This document shows positions 37,005 through 45,302 of a DNA stretch of 64,000 bases, one piece after another; the first letter of the stretch is position 1, and the number at the start of each line of letters is the position of its first letter. Source of the stretch: Siderastrea siderea (taxonomy: Eukaryota > Cnidaria > Anthozoa > Scleractinia > Rhizangiidae); contig OZ034966.1 in assembly GCA_964030785.1 (NCBI GenBank), positions 6,801,152 to 6,865,151 of the forward strand, written 5' to 3'. The position numbers and the translations under genes were made by a program. The notes under the pieces are model-generated. The model was not told the origin of the DNA and searched no databases. It saw only the letters and a list, made by a program, of their open reading frames with translations.

Positions 37005-37358
37005 ATGAATCCAGACCAAGAAAAATTATTAAGTGTCTTTGAAGCCTTTGAGTTAGATCTTGAAGTGGAAGAGATTTTAAACGATGTGAAGAAAGGGTGT
37101 GGTTGGAAAGACGAGAGTGTGGACCGGTTTGCCCAACAGTTGAAGGAAAACGATCAGCAGAAACGTGCGGCCCAGATCGAACGAGAGGCACAAGTCCAGC
37201 AACAGTGGTCGCCCGGTCATTACCCTCAGTTGACCTGTGAGTGGTTTGTGGAAGGCCTGGACTTTTGTTGTGACTATTGGCGATACCAAAACAGACCCAA
37301 GAGGTCCCTCACTCCACCACCACCGCGACCCAGACAATGTCAGAAGAAGAAGACCTAA
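37005..37358 (+). CDS. Small acidic/basic protein, first ORF of divergent unit (117 aa)
   Basis: MNPDQEKLLSVFEAFELDLE corresponds to the element 1 protein at 5933. It continues with a charged helical segment (AQQLKENDQQKRAAQIEREAQ), an aromatic/Cys segment (CEWFVEGLDFCCDYW) and a Pro-rich end. The last 80 nt overlap the next ORF in another frame. The family is not recognised. Possibly an exon of a spliced early regulator (inference). Confidence 0.55.
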   Translation: MNPDQEKLLSVFEAFELDLEVEEILNDVKKGCGWKDESVDRFAQQLKENDQQKRAAQIEREAQVQQQWSPGHYPQLTCEWFVEGLDFCCDYWRYQNRPKRSLTPPPPRPRQCQKKKT

Positions 37359-37933
37359 CCATGATGAAGGAAATGGTAGCCCAACAACGGGCTCGGAACG
37401 CTGAAAGATCGGCCAGGTACCGAGCCAAGTACCCAGAGAAAGTGGCCGCCACCAAAAAACGATACAGAGAAAAGAACCGGGAGAAAATTGCCGAGGCCAA
37501 GAAACGATACAAGGCAACCCATCGGGAACAAAGCCGTGCAATTCAAAGACGATATTATGCGAACCATCCAGAACAATGCCTTGAGAAACGAAGACAAAAG
37601 CAAACAACAGAAACATTCCGAGCGTATCGAAGACAAAAAAGACAGAGAGAAAAAGAGAAAAAGAGAACGGAGGAGAAATTGAACGCTTTAGGACCTGTCA
37701 AATTGACCATCATGCTCACTGATTATTTGAAATTGCCTTTGGTGGACTTACGCACCCCGGTGGTCACCTACTTGGACTTGTTTTGTCAATCCCTCGAGGC
37801 AGAAGGAGACCCCTTGGAGTCGTTTCGTGAAACCCTTGAACCCGAAGGAGACTCTTTGACGCTGACCAATCTGGATTCGGGTGACATCCTTCCCATGGAT
37901 CACCATGTGTGGGACAAGGATGTCGACCAATGA
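37277..37933 (+). CDS. Basic-repeat protein, second ORF of divergent unit (probable ATG 37337)
   Basis: An acidic start (MSEEEDLTMMKEMV) is followed by imperfect 12-14 residue basic repeats, each with a (K/R)RY(R/K)/RYYA core (RYRAKYPEKVAAT, KRYREKNREKIAEA, KRYKATHREQSRAI, RRYYANHPEQ), then a charged coiled coil and a soluble C-terminus. DNA or RNA binding by the basic array is likely but unproven. A TGA at 37931-37933 ends it, yet the same frame continues to 38089 with LDMSPEELEQLVEDMQ, which resembles the element 1 C-terminus. The TGA is therefore probably a nonsense mutation. Element 1 has lost the basic-repeat part. Confidence 0.65.
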   Translation: MAIPKQTQEVPHSTTTATQTMSEEEDLTMMKEMVAQQRARNAERSARYRAKYPEKVAATKKRYREKNREKIAEAKKRYKATHREQSRAIQRRYYANHPEQCLEKRRQKQTTETFRAYRRQKRQREKEKKRTEEKLNALGPVKLTIMLTDYLKLPLVDLRTPVVTYLDLFCQSLEAEGDPLESFRETLEPEGDSLTLTNLDSGDILPMDHHVWDKDVDQ

Positions 37934-38178
37934 CTCGACGATTTAATAGAGGTGTTGGAGGACCGTTCCTCTTTGAAAGACAAGTCTTTGGAAGACATCG
38001 ATGACTTGTTGGACATGTCCCCCGAGGAGTTGGAACAATTGGTCGAGGATATGCAGGATTCGTTTGATCTGGATGCTTTTGTTTCTTAAAAAGACAGTAC
38101 CAGACATTTTTTCTTTTGTTTTCTTTTTTTTTTTCAAAAACAACAACTGTAAGAAGGATGTGTGCCATTAAAAAATGT

Positions 38179-38564
38179 TTACAATTTGAAACGTTTCTTG
38201 GCTTGCATGATTATTTTGACGATGCGTTCCGTCGTGGTTTTCTTGCCGGGTAACCGATCGATGGCTTTGATCATCTTGGTATCGGCTTTCCATTTGTCTT
38301 GCAAATTCTTAGCATGACTGTAATCGATGTCGTGTTGTTTGGCAATCTTGTCCAATCGATTGATGCCGGGATCTCCCCGTTTCAGACGTTTGGCCAAATG
38401 CGTCCCGGGTCCCATGTACTGATAGCCAGGCCAATGAAATTCCATGCCGGTTTTCGCCAAACATTTTTGAAGATCCACAGCCCCTCCTTGTTGGGTTCGT
38501 TTCCTTTTGATACCCCTTCTCCTCTGGGGGGTGTTTTTTTTCTTTTCTGACCACGGGTCTTCAT
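38179..38564 (-). pseudogene. PLA2-domain virion protein, start out of frame
   Basis: The PLA2 core is intact, including YMGPGTHL and AKQHDIDY, and reads open to the stop at 38179. No ATG is in frame upstream of the core. The ATG expected by position (38562-38564) lies in another frame, and an A8 and a C6 run between them are the likely sites of a one-base indel. Translation from an alternative start cannot be excluded. Confidence 0.75.
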
Positions 38565-39221
38565 CTAGTCACTGTCGTAATCCAAGCGACGTCTCAACTT
38601 TTTGCCTCGGGCCCAATCTTCCCACCCGGGCAAGGGTTTCAACTGTTCTACTTCTCGAGCAGGCCCTTTGCCTTTGCCTTTGCCTCTGCCTTTACCCAAA
38701 GAACTTTCAGCTAAATGTTTTTCCCAGGTCTTGCGCCGTTCTCGAACGGCTTCTAAACGCGTACGGATATCGTCTCCTCGACTGGTGGAAGGTGTTCCTT
38801 TCTTCATGGGAATTTTACTGGTGGAGGCCGCTTTGCCTTTCTTCACGGAAGGCGTGATGTGGGGTTTGGGGGTCGACGGACTGCCTTTTATCATGCGCTT
38901 CAACCACTGTTCCACGGGACCCGTCACCAAATCCCCTTCTTCTTCCTCTCCTTCCTCGCCTGGAGGTCCACCAGGCGCACCCACACCCGCCCCTCCAGGA
39001 AATTGACGGATGCGTTTGGTTAACTTGGTTAATTCTTGACTCAACGGTTTGGTTTGGGCATTGACCAGGGCCGGAAGGAGTTGGGGGTTGGCTAACAACA
39101 GATGTTTTTTCGACGCTAACGTGGCCGCTTTGTTCAACAAAGCATTTTCCGTTAATTCCCCTTTGTAATATTGAATGAGTTGATCCAAGTCCTTTTGAGG
39201 AATCATGTACACCTCTTCCAT
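38565..39221 (-). CDS. Polinton hypothetical protein, Pro/Gly-rich linker (218 aa)
   Basis: Open homolog of 6753-7391. The N-terminal helices (MIPQKDLDQLIQYYKGE) and the tail (GWEDWARGKKLRRRLDYDSD) are nearly unchanged, while the central Gly/Pro/Ser region varies in length. A GKGRGKGKGKG repeat is specific to this copy. Its stop overlaps the region of the lost PLA2 start. Confidence 0.8.
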   Translation of the reverse strand: MEEVYMIPQKDLDQLIQYYKGELTENALLNKAATLASKKHLLLANPQLLPALVNAQTKPLSQELTKLTKRIRQFPGGAGVGAPGGPPGEEGEEEEGDLVTGPVEQWLKRMIKGSPSTPKPHITPSVKKGKAASTSKIPMKKGTPSTSRGDDIRTRLEAVRERRKTWEKHLAESSLGKGRGKGKGKGPAREVEQLKPLPGWEDWARGKKLRRRLDYDSD

Positions 39222-39445
39222 GCTGGTTGGTGGCTACACTCGGGGCAAAGTTCGCCGTCTTCCAGCTGAAGACAGCTCTCACAAAGATAGGACTTTAAGA
39301 TATGCATATACTCCCGATACAACAGGTGATATTTATGCTTCCAATAATGACAGTCGTCTTTTCACTTTTCTGTTTCCCGATTGGCGTCTTGTAAAAGACT
39401 CATCCACGTGGGAAGCGTTAGCGGGTCGGTCGAGCACATTGACAT
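39203..39445 (-). pseudogene. Small Cys-pair protein with premature stop
   Basis: Homolog of 7373-7603 beginning MSMCSTDPLTLPTWMSLLQ. In-frame TGA at 39362-39364 replaces the Trp of element 1. Downstream the frame continues with HYWKHKYHLLYREY and C-pair motifs (CESC...CPEC), so it was lost recently. Confidence 0.85.
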
Positions 39446-39744
39446 AACACGTTGTGGAGGCCTTGAAACAGCCCTCTTCCTTTTTGCTGGACCAACCACT
39501 CACGACGTTTTTTGACCGAATGTTGACGACGACCCAGGTCGCGTAGCACCTTTTTATAGGGTCGAAGCTGTGCCATGATGGGGGGTGTGACGGGAATGTT
39601 GTTTTTTAACAGGTTCAATACCAGTTCACTGACGGCATTGATTTGATCCGCATTGGCATGTTGTAAAAGGTCTTGACGTTTGAATCGATTGGCTTCTTGT
39701 AACACCGAGCGTAAAAACGGCAATTGACGTCGAAGACGTTGCAT
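39418..39744 (-). CDS. Conserved small basic Polinton protein (108 aa)
   Basis: Open homolog of 7585-7902 (MQRLRRQLPFLRSVLQEAN; PYKKVLRDLGRRQHSVKKRR). The ATG follows directly after the stop of the Arg-rich gene. Function unknown. Confidence 0.75.
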   Translation of the reverse strand: MQRLRRQLPFLRSVLQEANRFKRQDLLQHANADQINAVSELVLNLLKNNIPVTPPIMAQLRPYKKVLRDLGRRQHSVKKRREWLVQQKGRGLFQGLHNVLCQCARPTR

Positions 39745-39745
39745 C

Positions 39746-39934
39746 TTACCGACGACGACGATAACGTTGTTTGGCTTTTTGGATCGTGCTTTTTATACGT
39801 TTGTCCGTTTCTAGAGCCACGGCTTTCCCCAACCCCACTAAGGCCGGGACCATCAGGTTCAAAAAACCCCCTTGTTGACGAGCACGTCGGGGTCGTCGTC
39901 GTCGTCGTCGTGTCCTTCTCCTTAGGGATACCAT
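39746..39934 (-). CDS. Small Arg-rich core-like protein (62 aa)
   Basis: MVSLRRRTRRRRRRPRRARQ, then QGGFLNLMVPALVGLGKAV and a basic tail. Same plan as 7899-8120: polyarginine, GG step, hydrophobic segment. The sequence has diverged so far that only position and plan support homology. Its ATG overlaps the stop of the upstream gene. Confidence 0.65.
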   Translation of the reverse strand: MVSLRRRTRRRRRRPRRARQQGGFLNLMVPALVGLGKAVALETDKRIKSTIQKAKQRYRRRR

Positions 39935-40101
39935 TGGTGCGACAACACACGTTGAAGGGCTTTGTTTTGCTTGATGAGGTCGCGACTCTCTTTATAACCT
40001 TGACGAGTATTGCGTTTCAAATCTTGCCACCAGCCACTTCCTTTTTGTTGTCGTCGTCGTCGTCGTTTCGTTCCTCTTTTTCTTCTTCTTCTGACGGCCA
40101 T
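39922..40101 (-). CDS. Small basic protein with QKGSG junction (59 aa)
   Basis: A short frame starting MAVRRRRKRGTKRRRRR, then QQKGSGWWQDLKRNTRQGY, ending HQWYP. It sits in the position of 8105-8380 and shares the MAxRRRR start and a QxGxG step but is shorter. Its stop overlaps the next ATG, and its start lies inside the SLATT-like gene, as in element 1. Confidence 0.6.
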   Translation of the reverse strand: MAVRRRRKRGTKRRRRRQQKGSGWWQDLKRNTRQGYKESRDLIKQNKALQRVLSHQWYP

Positions 40102-40742
40102 GGTTCTGCAGACAGGAGCGTGGGGCTGGGAGGGGTCTGCTTTTTATCCTTTTCCGTCCAATACCCTTTCGACATCAAAGGGCGATGACATCCATCCACG
40201 TAGCATTGCGCCTCCACGGCTTGGTACACAAATTGACGGTGGTAGTCTTGCACGCAGCGTTTGGGTAACGGGGGTGTGAAATCAATGATGGTGTCATCCA
40301 ATGTTTGCATCTTGATCAAAAACCCTTCCAACCCCTCGAGGGGAAGACCACGCACATAGGTTTTCAATTCCGCCAAGGCTTTGGCGTAGGTGGTAAACGC
40401 AAACCGACTCATGTCCACTTTAAACCGGTATTTTTTAAAATCGTTCCATCCTTTGACCACCGTCCCCACCGCGGCCAAACAGGCCACCAACGTACTGTTT
40501 TCCAAAATGGGGCCTGCAATCATGCCCGCCGCCATCAGGAGTAAAGCCATCCCATTGAACAATGTGTTGCAAAACTTGAAATGATTCAACATTTTTCGAT
40601 AACACCACCACTGTTTGTGGTAAAAGGCATACAAAGAATCCATGCGTTGTAACAGTTCCGGTTTGAATTTGACACCATGGCTTCTGGACACCGCTCCATT
40701 CAATAAAGACACCACGGTTTTTTCTTTTTTGGGGGGAGCCAT
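40017..40742 (-). CDS. Two-TM membrane protein, SLATT-like (241 aa)
   Basis: Open homolog of 8305-8985 with the same hairpin (TLFNGMALLLMAAGMIAG; STLVACLAAVGTVVKGW) and the FTTYAKALAELKTYVRG helix. The tail is acidic (EEEEKEERNDDDDDNK) and differs from that of element 1. Retention of an open frame in a decayed element suggests either constraint or chance. See the element 1 entry for the SLATT argument. Confidence 0.7.
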   Translation of the reverse strand: MAPPKKEKTVVSLLNGAVSRSHGVKFKPELLQRMDSLYAFYHKQWWCYRKMLNHFKFCNTLFNGMALLLMAAGMIAGPILENSTLVACLAAVGTVVKGWNDFKKYRFKVDMSRFAFTTYAKALAELKTYVRGLPLEGLEGFLIKMQTLDDTIIDFTPPLPKRCVQDYHRQFVYQAVEAQCYVDGCHRPLMSKGYWTEKDKKQTPPSPTLLSAEPWPSEEEEKEERNDDDDDNKKEVAGGKI

Positions 40743-40758
40743 CTCCTCACGAGGAATA

Positions 40759-41469
40759 TCAGGACGAAGTGCTTTGCACGCTGGGACGTCCTCCCTGTTT
40801 ATAGCTGGTCACGATGCTATTGGTCATGGTGACATTGGCAATTTCCCGTCCTTGAGCCAATTGTTCTTGATCTTGCAACAACATGCGTAAGCGACGTTGT
40901 AAATCCGCTTGGTTCAAGGTTCTAGGAGGGGGTGTTCCTCGGGGTGTGCCTTGTTGTGAGGGTCTGGGTGGGGTCCAAGGCAACGAGGGAGAGGGATGAG
41001 GGCGTCGTCGTCGTCCTCGTCTTCGTCCGGGTCGGCCACGGGGAGTACTACGTCGTCCTCCACTTCCATCACTACCACCACTTCCACCCCCTCCACCAGC
41101 GCCGGCGGCTGCCAACAATCGCGCGCTCCCCCAACTGGGAGGGGATCGAGCTCCTGACGACGATAAACGAGGACTCCCGCGATGGGGCGTGCGCGCTCCT
41201 GTGGAAGGCGTTCGGGACGCTTGACTCCCTACCCCGGCGGGGGACACGGCCCCGAAAGCGCTGGGGGATGGGAGAGCTTCCAAATACGCTGTGAGATCAT
41301 CGAAGCCCATTTGCTCCATGGCTTGGTCGATCAACGACTGGTCCCCCGTATCCAAAATTTCTTGCACGGTGCCTGGCGACACTTTGTTGGTGGTGGTCGT
41401 GCCTACCCCTGCAGGGGACACGGTATCGTAAGCTTGCGGAGGACGTCGGGATGCATCATCATCTGCCAT
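40759..41469 (-). CDS. Disordered protein with SPAGVG motifs (236 aa)
   Basis: Homolog of 8988-9941 without the long poly-Gly tract. MADDDASRRPPQAYDTVSPA, a second VSPAGVG, Ser/Arg/Pro repeats, RGRPGRRRGRRRR, then the conserved tail QADLQRRLRMLLQDQEQL...NSIVTSYKQGG. Comparing the two copies marks the tail as the constrained part. Confidence 0.75.
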   Translation of the reverse strand: MADDDASRRPPQAYDTVSPAGVGTTTTNKVSPGTVQEILDTGDQSLIDQAMEQMGFDDLTAYLEALPSPSAFGAVSPAGVGSQASRTPSTGARTPHRGSPRLSSSGARSPPSWGSARLLAAAGAGGGGGSGGSDGSGGRRSTPRGRPGRRRGRRRRPHPSPSLPWTPPRPSQQGTPRGTPPPRTLNQADLQRRLRMLLQDQEQLAQGREIANVTMTNSIVTSYKQGGRPSVQSTSS

Positions 41470-41753
41470 GCTCGCTCTTCTAAGGTCCCCACCAGTTCAC
41501 GAAAATACGTTTCGTTGTAACGAGCGATGAAACGATCAATGGATGAACCTCGTCGGGCTCGAACCAAATTATATACCTCTCGCATGGTCTGGTAATCCAT
41601 GTCGTCCAAACGCATGCGATGCAAATAATCGCCCACGATTTTTTCCCAACAAATCCAAAACAAGGAGGGAGGCAATCCCTGTAACTTTCGACTCGGGCCT
41701 CGTCGTTTGCTGGGTATCTCCCAACCAATCGAAAAACAAAGCGGAGTGGACAT
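41403..41753 (-). CDS. Element 2-specific unknown protein (116 aa)
   Basis: Not recognised. LPPSLFWICWEKIVGDYLH and MREVYNLVRARRGSSIDRF read like a compact helical domain, loosely like an F-box or similar adaptor, but I cannot support that. It starts 3 nt after the ATPase stop and overlaps the disordered-protein start by 67 nt. Element 1 has only 33 bp here, so this is a gain in element 2 or a loss in element 1. Confidence 0.55.
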   Translation of the reverse strand: MSTPLCFSIGWEIPSKRRGPSRKLQGLPPSLFWICWEKIVGDYLHRMRLDDMDYQTMREVYNLVRARRGSSIDRFIARYNETYFRELVGTLEERAWQMMMHPDVLRKLTIPCPLQG

Positions 41754-41756
41754 TTT

Positions 41757-42425
41757 CTAGCTCCAATCGCTGCTGCGACGCTTTTGATACGTGCGCGTCC
41801 ATCCTTCATCTTTTAACACATGGCTCAATAACCGTTGTTGATCGGAGGACGCCGGGTGTAAATCCAAGACCAAATACCCATAAGGTCGGGTGGTGGCCTG
41901 ATGAAAGGTCTCCAAACTGTCTTTCCACGTGGTAGGAAACGATTGAAGCAATACGTTGCGCACCCCCAACTGATCCCGCGGGTTCTTGAAAGCCACAATG
42001 TAATGAGCATTGCGGGAAATGCTTTTGGCATATTTGCCCACGGGAAACATGTCTTGGCACAAGTAAATCACCATCACGTTTTGATGATGCGAATGTTTGG
42101 TGAATAAATCCAACACGCGTTTATCGTGACTCCCTTCGTCCATCAAATCATCCAAGACCATGACGCCTTTACCCCCTGGAGGAAACCATTGCACCAAGGC
42201 TTGATGATCGGGAATCCCTTCGTGAAACACCACGCCACGATCTTGCATGGGTTGAAATCGGTCTTGCCACGCGCCATAACTATAATGCACTCGGATCGGC
42301 GGGGTTTCAAACAAGTCCTTGTTTTCTAACAAGAGTTTTTCCGTAAACACGGTTTTGCCACATCCCGAGGGACCCACCACCAAAACACTGGAAGGGGTGT
42401 GAAAGCGAAACGGTTTGCCCGCCAG
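41757..42425 (-). pseudogene. Packaging ATPase without an initiator codon
   Basis: Walker A GPSGCGKT, Walker B VMVLDDLMDE and the SRNAHYIVAFKNPRD block are all present and the frame is open to the stop. The segment equal to the element 1 N-terminus (KPFRFHTPSS) is preceded by CTG GCG and no in-frame ATG. The tRNA found upstream in element 1 is missing here, so a small deletion may have removed both. Initiation at CTG/TTG or by splicing is possible but unproven. Confidence 0.75.
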
Positions 42426-42461
42426 ACAAAAAATGACACACTTTGATGTTCCACCTTTTTA

Positions 42462-43001
42462 TTAACAACAACGTTGATGATAGGGGCTACAACACACTTT
42501 GTGCCACATCGTCTCTTGACCTACAATCAACTGTTTGATTCTTTGACCCACTTTATGGTCATTGCTTACATAATCGACATCGGAAAAGTCATTTAAAAAG
42601 TCTTGCAACGTGCGTCCACGGGCTTTGGCTTTCAAGTACAACAACGCGTAATCGCCACAACTCTTGCTATGGATGGCTTGCAGGGACTTGCCATTGGTCA
42701 CCACATATTTCCAATGGGTCACGATCCACTCTCTCAACGGGGTGGCTTGCTCGTACCTTTCCAGCGGCAACGCATAACTGTCCAGGACTTCGCACACGTT
42801 TCGATCGGTCCACAAGGCTAACCAATGTTGACCGGGTCGATCGTGAGGATCCTTGTTCACAATGTACCCCTTGGGTGTTTTCTTGGTGGGTGTCTTGGGT
42901 AAACGATCACAGGCCACGGTCCCGTAAAAATAAGGTTTCAATTGAGGATCATCTCGTGCTAAATAATCCAACTGCACATTATTCAAAGCGACTTGTTCCA
43001 T
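42462..43001 (-). CDS. Adenain-like cysteine protease (179 aa)
   Basis: Open homolog of 10789-11328 with the same His (GQHWLALW), Asp (EVLDSY), Gln (SLQAI) and Cys (KSCGDYALLYL). I start at MEQVALNN (43001), matching element 1; the frame extends further upstream without support. Confidence 0.9.
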   Translation of the reverse strand: MEQVALNNVQLDYLARDDPQLKPYFYGTVACDRLPKTPTKKTPKGYIVNKDPHDRPGQHWLALWTDRNVCEVLDSYALPLERYEQATPLREWIVTHWKYVVTNGKSLQAIHSKSCGDYALLYLKAKARGRTLQDFLNDFSDVDYVSNDHKVGQRIKQLIVGQETMWHKVCCSPYHQRCC

Positions 43002-43008
43002 CTTTTCT

Positions 43009-44397
43009 TTAACGCCGGTAAATGTCGTACAACACGGCTCCGTTCGAGTCAATCTCCAGCAAGTTCTCAAATTCTCCATGCACGAGCACGGTTATATTGG
43101 TATTGGGAGCAGCTCCAAATTCCAAGCTGAGTTGTAAGTCGCCCGTTTGTTTGGGGTTGAGTCTTTGACTGTCAGCACATCCATTGGCTACATTGTCAAA
43201 CATGAACAAGGTACAATTTTTATCTTCACCCCAATCTCCCAGTTCCACCATATTGCCTTTCTTTTTACACCAAGCCCCACTGGCTTGCAGAAAACGAAAG
43301 TACCTTAGATTATCTCGGGCGGCAGTGTTGTGCACCAGCTGGAGGGTTTCGTAAGGGTATTCTTCTCCTCTCACAATCTGTCGAATGGAACTCAGTCCAA
43401 ATTTCTGGAAGCAGAAGGGTTCTCGGGTCACATCTCCATTGAAGGCTCGACTGTCCACCAGGGCTACAATCAAACGGTCGGGCACTCTGTTTTGAAACAG
43501 GTTGGGTATGACAAAGCGGGTCAGGTTGCCTTGCATGCTGAAGGTGCGGATTGCACTGCGGACGGTGGGGTAGGTAGCCAATTCTTTCCCATTGTGTCTT
43601 TGGGCAGACAAATCCCTGTACACGGTTTCATTCAAACGGAGTTGACACAGATGAAAACGCAGTTTCACATCTCCTTCCACCAATCGTCCAGCCAGAGCCA
43701 CTCCATTCAAAAACAGGTTAGGGCTGTTGAAATGAAATTTCATCTTGATTTCCACTCCGGGCACCAACACTTTGCCCGTGTGAAACACTTCCAAGTGAGG
43801 GGTAAACACCAGACTGTGGGTGACTCCTGCAGCATACTTGCGGGTTTCTGCTACGGAGGCAGCCAAGGCAGCTTTGTGATTGGCACTGAGATCACGCCAA
43901 TGTTGATGAGGTGTGGTACTGTTGGTATTGTTCGCTGTCCATTGGGGTGGGAAATCCACTTGATTGAACCAACCTTGAGGTCCCAACACCGTCTTGTCAC
44001 CTTCTCGGTCAAAATTCAGCAAGTTTTCTAGGTAAGCCTTGTAATGATAGGTGTCTGATTGGGGACTGATCAACGTCCCATTCAGTTGCAAGTCAATTTG
44101 TTTGATGATGGATTGCGCCAAATTGTTGACGGGCCACAGTTTCTCATTGGCCACCAGGTCATCGTTCGTACTCTTTTTCAACCTCAATCCCATGGTAAAG
44201 TAACTGCATCCCAAATCCACATAATCGTACAAAGCCGGAATAATGAATTCCATGGGATTGATGCCCGTGGTGGTGGGTTGAATGGTGACCATGCGATACG
44301 CATTGATGCTAATGTCTGTGGGAGGCACCTTGAAAACTCGCAAAGCCGGGTTAATGGTCCCTTCGGAACGCGCGTGAGCTGGTGCGGCTTCTGCCAT
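43009..44397 (-). CDS. Major capsid protein, double jelly-roll (462 aa)
   Basis: Full-length, open homolog of 11328-12728 (DLQLNGTLISPQSDTYHYK, FTPHLEVFHTGKVLVPG, VRGEEYPYETLQLVHN). The most variable stretch is around residues 160-190, likely a surface loop. A TATA box (TATAAAAA) lies about 65 nt upstream. Confidence 0.93.
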   Translation of the reverse strand: MAEAAPAHARSEGTINPALRVFKVPPTDISINAYRMVTIQPTTTGINPMEFIIPALYDYVDLGCSYFTMGLRLKKSTNDDLVANEKLWPVNNLAQSIIKQIDLQLNGTLISPQSDTYHYKAYLENLLNFDREGDKTVLGPQGWFNQVDFPPQWTANNTNSTTPHQHWRDLSANHKAALAASVAETRKYAAGVTHSLVFTPHLEVFHTGKVLVPGVEIKMKFHFNSPNLFLNGVALAGRLVEGDVKLRFHLCQLRLNETVYRDLSAQRHNGKELATYPTVRSAIRTFSMQGNLTRFVIPNLFQNRVPDRLIVALVDSRAFNGDVTREPFCFQKFGLSSIRQIVRGEEYPYETLQLVHNTAARDNLRYFRFLQASGAWCKKKGNMVELGDWGEDKNCTLFMFDNVANGCADSQRLNPKQTGDLQLSLEFGAAPNTNITVLVHGEFENLLEIDSNGAVLYDIYRR

Positions 44398-44408
44398 GTT
44401 TGCCCCCT

Positions 44409-44648
44409 TTAACGTCGTCTTCTTCTTGGTCTAGTGGTAGAACCACCCCGTCGTGTTGGGTTTTTATACCGTCGTCGCCGTGCCAACCGTTGCGCCAAAT
44501 CCAACCCGGGAATTCTCATGACACTTGGACTCAACCATCCTCCACGTTGTCGTCGTCTCATGAGTTTCCAAAACGGAAACAGACCCCCACGTTGAGGTAA
44601 ACCACGATCACTGCGAATACGTCGAAGTCGCGAATGTACTGGATCCAT
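44409..44648 (-). CDS. Small Arg-rich core protein, RRRQRGGWLS (79 aa)
   Basis: Homolog of 12731-12961 starting MDPVHSRLRRIRSDRGL with the same KLMRRRQRGGWLS junction and an Arg-rich tail. I start at the ATG that matches element 1. Confidence 0.72.
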   Translation of the reverse strand: MDPVHSRLRRIRSDRGLPQRGGLFPFWKLMRRRQRGGWLSPSVMRIPGLDLAQRLARRRRYKNPTRRGGSTTRPRRRRR

Positions 44649-44676
44649 TTTTTTAGACACCAAAAATATCACAGGC

Positions 44677-44979
44677 TCATTTGACTTGCTTGGGAAACAA
44701 GGCACTGGCCACGCGCACGGCTTTTTTCACGTTCTTATTGCCCAAGGCTTTCTTGGCGCGTTTGGTGATTTCCTTTTTGATGACTTGTTCGGCTTTTCGT
44801 TTGACACCACGTGTTAACCCCGTTTCGCATCCACTCAAGATATTACTAGGCAGTTTCAATGGATTACGGGTCCTTTTAAGGCCTTGGACACCGCCACGCA
44901 TGATATCCATCACGACACCTTCCCCATCTTGATCATACCATTCATCCGTACGAAATCGCGTCAAACTCCCCCCTCGCAT
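44677..44979 (-). CDS. Small basic protein, MRGGSLTRFRTDEW (about 100 aa)
   Basis: Homolog of 12961-13287. In-frame TGA at 44677-44679 stands where element 1 has Arg, so the copy is about seven residues short at the C-terminus. It may still work. The following short in-frame stretch (DIFGV) matches the element 1 end (DILGV). Confidence 0.7.
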   Translation of the reverse strand: MRGGSLTRFRTDEWYDQDGEGVVMDIMRGGVQGLKRTRNPLKLPSNILSGCETGLTRGVKRKAEQVIKKEITKRAKKALGNKNVKKAVRVASALFPKQVK

Positions 44980-45058
44980 GTTTTCTTCTTCCTCTTCACG
45001 CGTCACCAATGATCACTTTTTTTTCACTGGACTCGTCTCTTTTATACCGTGGCACCTT

Positions 45059-45262
45059 TCATCTTCTTTTTTTCCGAGTGGCAGCTTCCAAACCTTTTTT
45101 GGCTCCGTAACTAGCGGCACCGCCCACCGCTCCCAAAGCAGCGGCTTTACCAGCAGCCACCAAGGCTGGAATGAGAGCTGCTAGAGGAAATAGACCTCCT
45201 CATTGACGTCTCTTTCTTCTTCTTTGTACACCTCTCTTTCTACGCGCTCTTTTCTTCGGCAT
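45059..45262 (-). pseudogene. Arg-rich leader plus hydrophobic segment, premature stop
   Basis: Homolog of 13355-13540. After MPKKRARRKRGVQRRKRRQ the CGA codon of element 1 is TGA (45200-45202). The downstream part, GGLFPLAALIPALVAAGK to EAATRKKRR, is otherwise open. A C-to-T change at a CpG explains it. Confidence 0.85.
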
Positions 45263-45302
45263 GTTGTTTTCACTGACAGTCACTTTCAAGTCACTTTTCT
45301 CT

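Noticed and set aside
37179..37280. Possible Rb-binding LxCxE motif in the element 2 plus-strand protein (LTCEW, DFCCDYW)
   Set aside because: Neither segment satisfies L-x-C-x-E, and element 1 has no similar motif.
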